Assembly (NCBI GenBank): GCA_028289645.1
Contig: JANQOK010000013.1
Coordinates: 519,191-583,190 of the forward strand
Origin: Anderseniella sp.
GTDB taxonomy: Bacteria; Pseudomonadota; Alphaproteobacteria; Rhizobiales; Aestuariivirgaceae
Direction: 5' to 3'
Length of the DNA stretch: 64,000 bases
Part shown: positions 44,373-52,922 of the stretch, piece by piece
Numbering within the stretch: the first letter of the stretch is position 1
How the letters are laid out: each line of letters starts with the position of its first letter
Notes under the pieces: generated by a model
The model's input: the letters and a program-made list of their open reading frames with translations, nothing else
The model's database searches: none
What the model was told of the DNA's origin: nothing
Made by a program: the position numbers and the translations under genes

Positions 44373-44984
44373 ATGAAGTCGATCATGCTGATAGACGATG
44401 ACGCAGCGTTTGTTCGCGTCCTCGGCAGGAATCTGGAAACCCTTGGCTACACGATAAGTGCCGCAACCAGTATTGCGGAAGCTCGCCGGCAACTGGCTGG
44501 CGTGCAACCGGATTTTGCGGTGATTGATGTCCATCTTGAAGACGAAAGTGGCCTCGATGCCCTGGACCTGATCCGTAAGCTGGCACCGTCGTGCGTGGCC
44601 GTCATGCTCAGCGGATACATAGATATTGCGACCGCTGCCCGCGCGGCCCGGGCCGGCGCCGCTGATTGCCTGGTGAAGCCACTCGGCGTTGAAGAACTGG
44701 AACATGCGCTGCTCAGTGCCGCGAAACGCAAACCGGATCAATTGCCGAAGATGATGAGCCCGTCAAAGGCCCGCTTGCAGCACATCATTTCGCGCTGGGA
44801 GAAGAATGACCGCAACACATCCAAGACTGCGGCCATCCTGGGCATGCATCGCAGGACGCTGCAACGCATACTGCAAAATGCCGGCGTGGTTCGCGATCCT
44901 TACGAAAACATGCGCGCGCCGACACGGTTTGAGAAGCTGCGACGGCTGTACCGGGTATGGTCAGATGCTCTCGCTGCCGGCTGA
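44373..44984 (+). CDS. RegA/ActR/PrrA-type response regulator (orphan)
   Basis: A 203-residue two-domain regulator. The receiver (1-118) starts with MLIDDDAAF (acidic pair), has the phospho-acceptor Asp in FAVIDVHLEDESG (near residue 52), Ser in MLSGY and Lys in VKPLG. A FIS-type helix-turn-helix lies at about 140-185 (SKTAAILGMHRRTLQRILQ). It resembles the redox-responsive RegA/ActR/PrrA group. That group's kinase RegB normally lies next to it, but no kinase gene is in the window. It could control carbon fixation, respiration or redox genes. The ATG is 160 bases after the sigma gene. It is convergent with the photolyase gene. Confidence 0.9.
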   Translation: MKSIMLIDDDAAFVRVLGRNLETLGYTISAATSIAEARRQLAGVQPDFAVIDVHLEDESGLDALDLIRKLAPSCVAVMLSGYIDIATAARAARAGAADCLVKPLGVEELEHALLSAAKRKPDQLPKMMSPSKARLQHIISRWEKNDRNTSKTAAILGMHRRTLQRILQNAGVVRDPYENMRAPTRFEKLRRLYRVWSDALAAG

Positions 44985-45037
44985 TCCCATCCTGGTCATG
45001 CCTGACAATGGCGACGGTTCATCGAGCGCTTGTGTCA

Positions 45038-46588
45038 TCACAGATAGGTCTTCTGCGTGAAAACGGTTCTGAGCCTGTTCGCGGCCCGGCGGATTTCATG
45101 GCGCTCGCCGTCATCTTTCCGGTCCAGGTTCTTGAACTGAAACCCCATACGCCGGTTGGCGCTGAGCCTGTCGCGGTTGCGGGACAGAAAGTCCCAGTAA
45201 AGTGTGGTTATCGGGCAGGCATCATCGCCGGTCGCCTTCTTTGGATTGAACCGGCAGTTGGCGCAGTAGTCGCTCATCCTGGAAATGTAGTTTCCTGACG
45301 CCGCATAGGGTTTGGTGCCGACAACACCGCCATCGCCGTACTGACTCATGCCAAGAACATTGGGCAAGGATACCCAGTCGATTGCATCGACATACATGGA
45401 CAGGTGCCAGCGATGCACGTCGTAGGGCCGCACTCCCAGCAGCAGCGAGAACAGGCCGAGCACCATGAGGCGCTGAATGTGATGGGCGTAGGCGTGATCA
45501 ATGAGCTGTGAAACCGATTGACGGACACAGGTCATCTCAGTGTCGCCGGACCACATGAATGCCGGCATATCAAGGTCGGCAGCAAGCTCGTTGGCATCGG
45601 CGTAGCCGGGCATACGGGTCCAGTAGACACCGCGGACATATTCCCGCCATCCACTGATCTGGCGTACGAATCCTTCCACGCTGTTGAGCTCGGCGGCGCC
45701 GTCTTCAAACGCTTGCACGGCTGCGTTCACTGCGTCCCGGGGATCGAGCAGGTGCATGTTGAGAGCCGACGACAGGCGGGAATGATACAGGTACGGCCGG
45801 TCCATCGCCATCGCATCCTGGTAGCGGCCAAAGCCGGCCAGTCGATGGTCGATAAAGTCCCGCAACGCGTCCTGCGCCTGTTCATGGGTGACCGGATAAT
45901 CAAAGTGCTCCAGACGACCTGGCGCGTCTGGAAACTGCTTCTTGACCATAGCCACCACCTGCCGGGTGACATCATCTGGGCTAAACTGCATAGGCGCGTT
46001 AATGTCGGGTGGTCCGGACTTCCCGAACGCTTCCCGGTTGTCGTGATCGAAGTTCCACTGCCCACCAACCGGTTCGCCATTGCGCATCAGCAGGCCTGTC
46101 TTGCGCCTTGCGTCGCGATAGAAGTGCTCCATCAACAGCGACTTGCGCGTGTCTGAAAAACGGCGGAACTCGGCAACTGAAGTGATGAAATGAGTGTCTT
46201 CAAGGATTTCAAGGTCAGTGCCTGTCTCCTGCGCCGCAGTCATGATCATCTGCTGAACCCGGTGATCACCGGGCTGAACGCAAACCAGGCGTTGCGGTTT
46301 CAAGCGGCGCAGGCGGCGCTCCAGTTCGCGATGAATTGAACCGCGGTTTTCCGGATCGTCAAGTTCGGCATATTCAACGTTGTAGCCACGCTCGCGCAGC
46401 GCGTTGCGAAAGTGCCGCATGGCTGAGAAGAAAAGCGCCAGGCGTATCTTGTGCTGCGGTACATAATCGGCCTCTTCACGGACTTCCAGCAACAGCACCT
46501 GGTCATTCTCCGTGTGGATCTGATCCAGGGCAGCGGAAGTCAGCGACAATTGATCGCCGAGAACGAGCACAAGCGTTTGGCAGGTCAT
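45038..46588 (-). CDS. FeS-type (6-4) photolyase/cryptochrome (PhrB-like)
   Basis: A 516-residue photolyase-related protein of the iron-sulfur class. The N-terminal domain (1-140) is the photolyase alpha/beta domain; the C-terminal helical domain binds FAD. Four cysteines, Cys354, Cys442, Cys445 and Cys458, have exactly the spacing (88, 3 and 13) of the Fe4S4 cluster ligands in Agrobacterium PhrB (350, 438, 441, 454). PhrB repairs (6-4) photoproducts. ATG 46588 overlaps the TGA of the DCC gene by four bases (ATGA), so they form an operon. The longer frame to 46732 is a shadow of the DCC gene. Confidence 0.93.
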   Translation of the reverse strand: MTCQTLVLVLGDQLSLTSAALDQIHTENDQVLLLEVREEADYVPQHKIRLALFFSAMRHFRNALRERGYNVEYAELDDPENRGSIHRELERRLRRLKPQRLVCVQPGDHRVQQMIMTAAQETGTDLEILEDTHFITSVAEFRRFSDTRKSLLMEHFYRDARRKTGLLMRNGEPVGGQWNFDHDNREAFGKSGPPDINAPMQFSPDDVTRQVVAMVKKQFPDAPGRLEHFDYPVTHEQAQDALRDFIDHRLAGFGRYQDAMAMDRPYLYHSRLSSALNMHLLDPRDAVNAAVQAFEDGAAELNSVEGFVRQISGWREYVRGVYWTRMPGYADANELAADLDMPAFMWSGDTEMTCVRQSVSQLIDHAYAHHIQRLMVLGLFSLLLGVRPYDVHRWHLSMYVDAIDWVSLPNVLGMSQYGDGGVVGTKPYAASGNYISRMSDYCANCRFNPKKATGDDACPITTLYWDFLSRNRDRLSANRRMGFQFKNLDRKDDGERHEIRRAANRLRTVFTQKTYL

Positions 46589-46986
46589 GGAGTCCGATCC
46601 GGCCGGAAGTGACGCTGAAAACGGCCGATCAATCGCGACAGGGCCGGGCGCACCACCAAGGAGACCGCATAGCCGGCTTCCAGGAGGGGGATGACACCGG
46701 GGATGCGCGCCGCCCTGGCGGCCCAGCGCCATTTCGGCAGTCTTTTCCAGACTTCCGCAAAGGCACGCGCTCCGGACATCAGGCGACCGTCACCGGATCT
46801 GACGTGGAAGCGCGCCATGGCCTGTTGCCGGGTGAGCGTGTCCGGCAGCAAGGCGCCAGGTTCGGACACGTCCACGAAGTCAAGTCTGTCGTCGCTGTCC
46901 AGCCTGCGGTAGTGACGGATTTCCGAGGCGCACAAGGGACAGGAACCGTCATAATAGATCGTTGCATTGGACGCGGTGTCGGGCAT
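46585..46986 (-). CDS. DCC-family (DUF393) thiol-disulfide oxidoreductase
   Basis: A 133-residue protein starting MPDTASNATIYYDGSCPLC; the DxxC-x2-C motif DGSCPLCASEI (residues 14-24) defines the DUF393/DCC family, thought to be thioredoxin-fold thiol oxidoreductases. A short hydrophobic tail (about 90-115) may contact membranes. ATG 46986 has GGAG six bases upstream; ATGs at 46998 and 47043 are in frame but lack such a site. It is translationally coupled (ATGA) to the FeS photolyase gene downstream, a pairing seen in other bacteria. This suggests that it helps to keep the photolyase reduced or in its Fe-S form. Confidence 0.87.
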   Translation of the reverse strand: MPDTASNATIYYDGSCPLCASEIRHYRRLDSDDRLDFVDVSEPGALLPDTLTRQQAMARFHVRSGDGRLMSGARAFAEVWKRLPKWRWAARAARIPGVIPLLEAGYAVSLVVRPALSRLIGRFQRHFRPDRTP

Positions 46987-47076
46987 GTCGAGCTCCATGT
47001 GTTGCCGGCGCCGGCGGTACTGCTGTGGTATGTACGGAGACAATATGCTGCCTGGATCAGGATGCCGCCGGTGGTG

Positions 47077-47919
47077 TCATGCGACTCCATAGGCCGTGGC
47101 CCGCTCGAGCAGTTTGCGGGACCGGTTGAGATGCGGAATGTCGTACATCTTGCCGCCAATACCCACCACGCCGGCATTGCCGGCTTCAGCGAAGGCCTCA
47201 ATGATGTTGCGGGCTTCAGCGATCTGCTCCTTTGACGGTGTGAACACGCGGTTGATGATTTCGACCTGTGCGGGATGTATAGCCATCTTGCAGGAAAAGC
47301 CGTCGCGGACCGCCTCCATGCAATTGCGTTCCAGGCCGGCCGAATCCCGGAAGTCAACATAGACCGTGTCAACAGGATCGACAGCGGCAGCGCGGGCACC
47401 GAACAAGCACAGCGATCTGGCCAGCCGGTATGGCTCGGTCAGGATGCCGTCCGTGTCGCGGTTGGCCTGTGCGCCCAATTCATTGGACAGGTCCTCGGCG
47501 CCCCACGCCATGCCCTGCAGATTGCCAGCAACCCCACTGTAGGTGCCAAGGCCAAACATGGCTGTTGCGGTTTCGGTGGCAATGGCGATGACCGGTATAT
47601 CCGTGCCGGCGAGCTCCGCCAGCTTTTCAACACAGGCCCCGGTTTCGGTCTTGGGTTGGACAAGGCCGTCCGGGCCGGCCGGCAGGACAACGGTCAGGTC
47701 ATCAGGTGTCAGGCCGGTATCGAGTGCATTGACCCGCACATAAACCTGAGGGCCAGACCGTGGCGTTTTCAGCGTATCTGCGGCCAGGGCACGAGCTGCC
47801 GGCTTGTTCTGTGGCGCAACGGAATCTTCCAGGTCGAGGATGACGACATCCGCAGCGCTGGCCATGGCTTTTTCGATCTTGCGCTCTGAGTCCGCCGGTA
47901 CAAATAGTAGGGAGCGCAT
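47077..47919 (-). CDS. CoA-ester lyase of the HpcH/HpaI (CitE-like) family
   Basis: A 280-residue TIM-barrel protein. The CitE-family features are RSLLFVPADSERKIEKAMASAADVVILDLEDSVAP (1-36), the acid and arginine motif in VYVRVNALDTGLTPDDL, and ATETATAMFGL with WGAEDLSNELGA. It probably cleaves or hydrolyses a malyl-CoA-like ester. The ATG at 47919 shares one base with the TGA of the upstream MaoC gene (TGATG), so they are co-translated. The pair MaoC hydratase plus CitE-like lyase occurs in the ethylmalonyl-CoA pathway and in itaconate or mesaconate use; which applies here cannot be decided from the window. Confidence 0.88.
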   Translation of the reverse strand: MRSLLFVPADSERKIEKAMASAADVVILDLEDSVAPQNKPAARALAADTLKTPRSGPQVYVRVNALDTGLTPDDLTVVLPAGPDGLVQPKTETGACVEKLAELAGTDIPVIAIATETATAMFGLGTYSGVAGNLQGMAWGAEDLSNELGAQANRDTDGILTEPYRLARSLCLFGARAAAVDPVDTVYVDFRDSAGLERNCMEAVRDGFSCKMAIHPAQVEIINRVFTPSKEQIAEARNIIEAFAEAGNAGVVGIGGKMYDIPHLNRSRKLLERATAYGVA

Positions 47920-48386
47920 CAGCTTACTCCCGCATCGGCCGGTTTTTTGCGCATGAACGTCTGGCGGATGCATTCGGCTACCAGGGTGTCGTCCTGCTTG
48001 AAGGCTTCGTGCTTGAATTCGACAATGCCGGCATCCGGGCGTGACTTGCTTTCGCGCCGGGAAACCACGGTGGTTTTTACCCGAATGGTGTCGCCATGAA
48101 ACACCGGTGCCGGAAACCTGACATCGGTTATGCCCAGTTGCGCCACCAGCGTACCCAGTGTGAGTTCCTGAACCGAGATACCGATGACCAGCGACAGCGT
48201 GAACATGGAATTGACCAGTGGCCGGCCCCATTCGCTGCCGGCAGCAAACGCGTGGTCGATATGCAGCGGTTGCGGGTTCATGGTCATGTTCGAAAACAAC
48301 ATATTGTCGGCTTCGGTTACGGTCCGGCGTACTTCATGCTCCAGTTCAAAACCTGGTGCCAGTTCTTCAAACCATTTCCCTGCCAT
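47919..48386 (-). CDS. MaoC-family dehydratase
   Basis: A 155-residue hotdog-fold protein of the MaoC dehydratase family. The catalytic region is NMLFSNMTMNPQPLHIDHAFA (about 28-48), where Asp44 and His42-type residues form the hydratase dyad, followed by GRPLVNSMFTLSLV. It hydrates a C=C bond of an enoyl-CoA. It is upstream of the CitE-like gene with a one-base overlap. Together they resemble mesaconyl-CoA hydratase plus malyl-CoA lyase-type pairs. No ccr, ecm or meaA gene is in this window. Confidence 0.88.
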   Translation of the reverse strand: MAGKWFEELAPGFELEHEVRRTVTEADNMLFSNMTMNPQPLHIDHAFAAGSEWGRPLVNSMFTLSLVIGISVQELTLGTLVAQLGITDVRFPAPVFHGDTIRVKTTVVSRRESKSRPDAGIVEFKHEAFKQDDTLVAECIRQTFMRKKPADAGVS

Positions 48387-48730
48387 GATCTCTTACCGCT
48401 GCTGTTGACTGTAATGGGTATTCCAACAGCTAACCGAGGCCAACAGCGCGGGCAATCCATAAATGCAGTTCCTATTTCGCGATGGCCTGACACCAGTACA
48501 ACTTAAAGTTGTTTTCGATTCTGGAGTGAGTCGCGTTGCGAGTCCGGATTCAGGCAGGCGCATGTGGCGAGCAGATTCACAAACGGATTCATGTGTTGAA
48601 TCCAAGTGTATGATTTTGAAGGGTAAAACGAACCTCAAGATCGGCTGGGGCGTTGATTAACCACTCGTTAACCTGCTGGGCGCAGGACTCGCAATACGGG
48701 AACGGATTGCCCAGAGCCTGGAGATGGAAA
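48387..48730. other. 344-base gene-free stretch
   Basis: No gene that I can support lies between the MaoC start and the receiver start. A CtrA-like box occurs at 48657-48672. The rest is unassigned and presumably holds the promoters of the two divergent units. Confidence 0.6.
48657..48672. promoter_or_regulatory. CtrA-like box TTAA-N7-TTAAC
   Basis: TTAA at 48657-48660 and TTAAC at 48668-48672 are separated by exactly seven bases, the full CtrA consensus. The distance to the receiver gene start (48731) is about 60 bases, fitting a site at or near its promoter. Confidence 0.6.
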
Positions 48731-49102
48731 ATGAAGCGACATTGCGAACTGACACGATGCCTGGTTGTGGATGAGAGCACAGAGTGGCGCGGGCGAGCTC
48801 AAGGGTACCTGGCCAGTCATGGCTTCAATATTGTCCAGGCAGAAAGCGAAGACGCAGCACTGGCGCAATGCGCCTCGGAGATGCCGGATGTGGTTCTGGT
48901 GGGCACCCGCCGTGCAGCGACTTTCATTCGCCGATTACGCAGGCACAGGGCGGCTTCAGATGCGGTTGTCATCATGTGTCCCGATGCAGATGACATCGGT
49001 TCGGTGGGCGACGCAATCTGGCATGGAGCCACGGACTATCTGGTGAAGCCCTGCAACCGCGAGATATTTGATGCCAAGCTGCGTCAAACGGGCATACTGT
49101 AA
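48731..49102 (+). CDS. Degenerate CheY-like receiver protein
   Basis: A 123-residue single-domain receiver. The acidic pair lies in VVDES (13-17) and the conserved Lys106 in YLVKP, but the phospho-acceptor position is glycine (MPDVVLVG, Gly58). The loop that normally reads W-N-M-P-x-M-D-G is lost (TRRAATFI instead). The rest aligns well with the alphaproteobacterial stand-alone receiver family ending K-L-R-Q-T-G-I-L. It therefore probably cannot be phosphorylated in the usual way and may act as a constitutive or decoy receiver. GGAGATGGAAA precedes the ATG. A CtrA-like box lies about 60 bases upstream. Confidence 0.85.
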   Translation: MKRHCELTRCLVVDESTEWRGRAQGYLASHGFNIVQAESEDAALAQCASEMPDVVLVGTRRAATFIRRLRRHRAASDAVVIMCPDADDIGSVGDAIWHGATDYLVKPCNREIFDAKLRQTGIL

Positions 49103-49193
49103 AATCAGCGTAATCGTGGTTTGCCAGCAATCGAAATTGCAATGCTGTCGCGGAGGAGCCTCGCTGGCAGCCTGACCTGAAGGATATGAGCCG

Positions 49194-50465
49194 GTGATTG
49201 CTGGATTGCGTTACTTGTGGCCGCTGCTGGTGGCGATATTGCTGATGTCGATTGGCAATAGTTTGCAGGGCTCGTTGATTGGAGTTCAGGCGGCACTTGC
49301 CAACTTCTCCACGACAACCACCGGTATTATCGCGTCCGGTTTCTCGCTCGGGCTGTTTCTGTCGGCCCTGATTACTCCGAATGCGGTTCGTGCGGTCGGG
49401 CATATCCGGGTGTTTGCCGGATATGCGTCGGTTCTGTCCACCGCCGTGTTGCTGATCCCGTTGTTTGTCAATCCGGTGTGGTGGTTTGCGATGCGCCTCA
49501 TCATCGGGATGTGTGCGGCGGGGCTGGCGATCGTCATTGAAACCTGGCTGAACGAGGGCAGCAGCAACAAGGATCGCGGCAAGGTCCTGTCGCTGTACAT
49601 GCTGCTGTTCTATTCCGGCGCCGGTATCGGTTCGCTGGCGCTGGTGATTGACGATCCATCCGGGTTTACCCGGTTCATTGTCGTGTCTGCCGTGATGTCC
49701 CTGTCGCTGGTCCCGATCGTGCTGACCAAGGTTTCGGCGCCGGTGCTGGGAGCGCCGCGCTATATCTCGATCTCCGAGATATTTGCGGCCTCGCCGCTGG
49801 CTGTTGTTGCCGCCATTGCCAATGGCTTGGCCCAGTCGGCGTTTTTCAACCTGGGCGCCGTGTTCGGTGTCATGAATGGGATGCCGCTGACCTATGTGTC
49901 ATGGATGATGGCGGTGGCGCCGTTCGCCGTTATCGTGTCCCAGCTGCCGGTTGGCTGGCTGTCCGACCGCTACGACAGGCGCCTGATGATCGCTGCCCTG
50001 TCGGTCCTGTCGGCGGGCCTGGCAGCAATGGTGATGATTGTGCCGACCAGCGAGGCTTTCATGCTGATCGGGCTGGTAGCGCTGTTTGGCGGTGTTTCGA
50101 TGCCGCTCTATTCTCTTGCCATTGCCCATGCAAACGACCAGTTGAACAAGGACCAGATGCTGGCGGCAGGCTCTAAACTGGTGCTGTTGTACGGGTTGGG
50201 GTCGATTGCCGGACCCTCCATTGCCGGCGGTTTCATGCAACAGTTCGGCGCCAACGGGTTCATGCTGTACATGGTCTCGATATTCGGCCTGCTGGCCGCC
50301 TACGCCTTCTATCGCATGACGATGTCGGGCGTGCTGTCGCCCGAAGAGACCGGCGACCTGGTGCCGTTTCCGCCCATGGCTACGGCGGTTACGGCCGTCG
50401 CGGTGGCTGAGGAAATGGATGAAACGGCTGCCGATCCGGTATCGCCGGATGATGGCGACAAGTGA
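49194..50465 (+). CDS. MFS transporter (YcaD-like)
   Basis: A 423-residue transporter with about twelve membrane helices and the MFS arrangement. RLIIGMCAAGLAIVIETWLNEGSSNKDRGKVLSLYML resembles the YcaD-type signature, and GWLSDRYDRRLMI is the classic motif A in the second half. A short acidic tail ends the protein. The GTG start at 49194 has AAGGA about ten bases upstream. The substrate is unknown. It is 91 bases after the receiver gene and 140 bases before the DUF2336 gene. Confidence 0.9.
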   Translation: MIAGLRYLWPLLVAILLMSIGNSLQGSLIGVQAALANFSTTTTGIIASGFSLGLFLSALITPNAVRAVGHIRVFAGYASVLSTAVLLIPLFVNPVWWFAMRLIIGMCAAGLAIVIETWLNEGSSNKDRGKVLSLYMLLFYSGAGIGSLALVIDDPSGFTRFIVVSAVMSLSLVPIVLTKVSAPVLGAPRYISISEIFAASPLAVVAAIANGLAQSAFFNLGAVFGVMNGMPLTYVSWMMAVAPFAVIVSQLPVGWLSDRYDRRLMIAALSVLSAGLAAMVMIVPTSEAFMLIGLVALFGGVSMPLYSLAIAHANDQLNKDQMLAAGSKLVLLYGLGSIAGPSIAGGFMQQFGANGFMLYMVSIFGLLAAYAFYRMTMSGVLSPEETGDLVPFPPMATAVTAVAVAEEMDETAADPVSPDDGDK

Positions 50466-50605
50466 GGTTTTCTGCCAAAAATTTATGGTGAACCAAACGT
50501 TAAGACTTCTCGCGTTACCTTGTACGACAGGCAATTTATCCGGTCGCGAGCAATAAAGCATCTGTTCTCAGTGACCGGCAAGCGGTTGGTAAGTGGGAAC
50601 CTTAT

Positions 50606-51784
50606 ATGCTCGAAGATGTCATCAAGCAGAGGCGGCTGCGCCTTGATGTGTCGATTTTTGAAAATGTGATGAGGTCCGGCTGTGTCGCCGACCGTATGGC
50701 GCTGACCCGGCAATTGTGCGATCTGTTGAACGACCCGCATTCAGGTATCGATGAATGCCGGCAGGTGATGCCGATTGTCACGAAACTGGCCTGTGATAGC
50801 GACCGTAATATTCGGGACATTATCGCCAGCAGGCTGCTGAAAACAGACGGATTGTCGGCCGACCTGGTGTTTGCCATTGTGGCAGATGAAGACGACATTG
50901 CGGTTCCCTTCATCAGCCTCAATCCATCGCTCGATGACACAATCATGAAAACCATCCTTGCGGTTGGCGATCTCAAGCGCTGCAAAGCTGTCGCTGCACG
51001 ATCCGACCTTGGACCGGCTTCGGTACGAAAGATCGTTCAGGACGGCGGCGAGGACGTCATCATCGCATTGCTGGGCAATTCGACGGTTCGCCTGGGCACA
51101 AGATACTGCCGCAGGGTCTACAACAGGTTTCATGCTTCGCCGAAGGTGTGCGATGCCTTGATGGACTTGCCGAACCTGCCGTGCGAGATCGCGCTTGTGC
51201 ACAATCAGCGCACCGCGGAGGAAATGCGCAAGAAGGCCCAATACCAGGGCTGGGTCGCTGATTTCCGAAGCGATGATTACATTTCTGACAAGGAGGAGGT
51301 CAACGCGCTGCGCATATTGCGCGGAGTTGACACCGAACTGCTCCAGCCGGTGGTCGCGCTGATGTCGCAACGCGGCATGCTGACAACTTCACTGCTGCTG
51401 CGTGCAGGCATGAACGGTCATCTGCCGTTTTTCGAATGGGCACTTGCCTACCTGGCAAACGCATCGCTACGCAAGGTGCGCCGGGCCACGGGCACGATGT
51501 CTCCGCGCACGGTCACCACCTTGTTACGCCGTGCCGGCATTCCCCAGGATGCCCACGTGCTCATTCATGCCATCTGCCAAGTCTCGGCCGCCACCGGTGC
51601 CGTCGGCAAGCAGGCAGATGCGGAGGCTTTCGGCCGGGCTCTGGTTGAAGTCATCATGACGCGCCATGCTGCGGACGATGAACATGAGCGCATGCATATG
51701 ATCAGTCTGCTGTCGCAATTGACTGAGGGGCGCACGCGTACACTGGTTTCCCGTCTTTCGGAAGGACTATCGCGGGTAGCTTAA
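50606..51784 (+). CDS. DUF2336-domain protein
   Basis: A 392-residue soluble protein. Helical repeats are obvious from residue 20 to 330 (for example RMALTRQLCDLLNDPHSGIDECRQV and LACDSDRNIRDIIASRLL), the layout of the alphaproteobacterial DUF2336 family. The function of that family is not known to me. The C-terminal region is rich in Leu and Arg. No catalytic motif stands out. Its promoter region shows no box that I trust. It is followed by the small inverted-repeat element at 51793-51963, only eight bases after the stop codon. Confidence 0.85.
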   Translation: MLEDVIKQRRLRLDVSIFENVMRSGCVADRMALTRQLCDLLNDPHSGIDECRQVMPIVTKLACDSDRNIRDIIASRLLKTDGLSADLVFAIVADEDDIAVPFISLNPSLDDTIMKTILAVGDLKRCKAVAARSDLGPASVRKIVQDGGEDVIIALLGNSTVRLGTRYCRRVYNRFHASPKVCDALMDLPNLPCEIALVHNQRTAEEMRKKAQYQGWVADFRSDDYISDKEEVNALRILRGVDTELLQPVVALMSQRGMLTTSLLLRAGMNGHLPFFEWALAYLANASLRKVRRATGTMSPRTVTTLLRRAGIPQDAHVLIHAICQVSAATGAVGKQADAEAFGRALVEVIMTRHAADDEHERMHMISLLSQLTEGRTRTLVSRLSEGLSRVA

Positions 51785-51792
51785 GTAGACCT

Positions 51793-51963
51793 AATCGCTT
51801 TGCGCGGGAACGTTGCAACTGTTTTGACCCACCGAATGCCGGTTTCTGACCCACTGGACTTCCTTGCGGCTTTTGCCAGGCGTCACACAAGATGATTGGA
51901 ACTGAGGGCGGCGCTGCCAGGGATCAAAACGGGTGCTTGGGATCAGCTGCACGCAAAGCGATT
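51793..51963. repeat. 171-base inverted-repeat element, likely insertion remnant
   Basis: The left end AATCGCTTTGCG (51793-51804) and the right end CGCAAAGCGATT (51952-51963) are perfect 12-base inverted repeats. Inside, TGACCCACCGAATGCCGG and TGACCCACTGG carry two copies of a TGACCCA unit. Repeats of a GTGGGTCA type are typical of the ends of IS21-family elements, so this is probably an IS end or a miniature non-autonomous element. No transposase remains. It sits between the DUF2336 gene and the accessory glycan locus. Confidence 0.5.
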
Positions 51964-52012
51964 GCCATGAATTCCAACTGGCTGCGCGACACAAAAACCA
52001 AATAGCCAGCCA

Positions 52013-52753
52013 CTATTGGATAACCACCCGTTTCAGCCATCGGTTTTGGTCGCTGTAAGCCTCCCTCGCGTGCAACATGCGGTGATTGTCCCATATCAGA
52101 CACTCGCCGCGTTCCAACTTTATTGCCACGCGGCACTGGTCGAAAAGTTCGTTTATTTTGACGAGCTCAGGATATTTGGAGAACGGCGAAGCAGGTGGAC
52201 TGAACTCAGCATCAGCCCGCGCGTCTGTGTCTCCGAAAGCAAAGAAATTATGGCTGAAGCGAACGATTGGTTTTTGCCCCGAAACACTCAACACAGCATG
52301 TGTTCCATTCGGATCGTCCTCGCCGTTTGAAAACACAGTTGAGCTAAAGTTGATTGAGATTTCCTGCAGGCGGGTCCGTTCACAATCCATCATCTTGTCG
52401 AGAATCGTGATCGAGTCACCGAGAAAAGTACGACCTCCGTTACAATGCGCGGGCTCTACACAAAAAAGTCCGAGATAACTGGGCGGAGTCGGAAAATAGG
52501 GAAACTCGGTATGAGGTCCGATTTCGTTGCAGCTGCCCGAGTAGCGCCGATTTTCGTAACCAGGGCGTGCTTTTACGTCATAAATCTCCTTGCCGTCCTG
52601 CTGCAGACGCAAGCTTCCCAAAGATCTGGCCAATTCCTGATACTGTTGGAGGTTAACATGCTTCAAATGCACATAGCCATTGGTCGCCAAATCAGTGCGG
52701 ATTTCCAGATTTGAGTCTGCACGTGCCTGACTCCCTTGCTGGTTCATTTTCAA
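52013..52753 (-). CDS. TauD/AsnO-type Fe(II)/2-oxoglutarate dioxygenase
   Basis: A 246-residue protein of the clavaminate synthase/AsnO/VioC branch of TauD-like oxygenases. The iron triad is visible: His81-x-Glu83 in GPHTEFPYF and His228 in DNHRMLHAREAY. The 2-oxoglutarate-binding arginine is Arg238 or Arg242 in NRWLKRVVI. AsnO and VioC hydroxylate free or carrier-bound amino acids, so a role in modifying an amino acid to be attached to a glycan (next to the ATP-grasp gene) is a reasonable inference. The C-terminus is short, ending right after that segment. It is near the inverted-repeat element. Confidence 0.82.
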   Translation of the reverse strand: MKMNQQGSQARADSNLEIRTDLATNGYVHLKHVNLQQYQELARSLGSLRLQQDGKEIYDVKARPGYENRRYSGSCNEIGPHTEFPYFPTPPSYLGLFCVEPAHCNGGRTFLGDSITILDKMMDCERTRLQEISINFSSTVFSNGEDDPNGTHAVLSVSGQKPIVRFSHNFFAFGDTDARADAEFSPPASPFSKYPELVKINELFDQCRVAIKLERGECLIWDNHRMLHAREAYSDQNRWLKRVVIQ

Positions 52754-52922
52754 AGACCCTCAAACTGCTGAATTCCTCGCCAATTGGGACGCGCAGGACA
52801 AAGCATGCCAACTGCCGAGACCCAAGATTATGCACTACATTTCGCATGCGCTAGATTTTTCTGTGCCGAATGGGTTCAAAGCTCCCATGCCGAGCGAGCA
52901 TTGCCCTGGTTATTCGGCAGCT

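Noticed and set aside
46336..47235. 299-codon rightward frame over the photolyase/DCC junction
   Set aside because: Antisense to two recognised genes; no conserved sequence.
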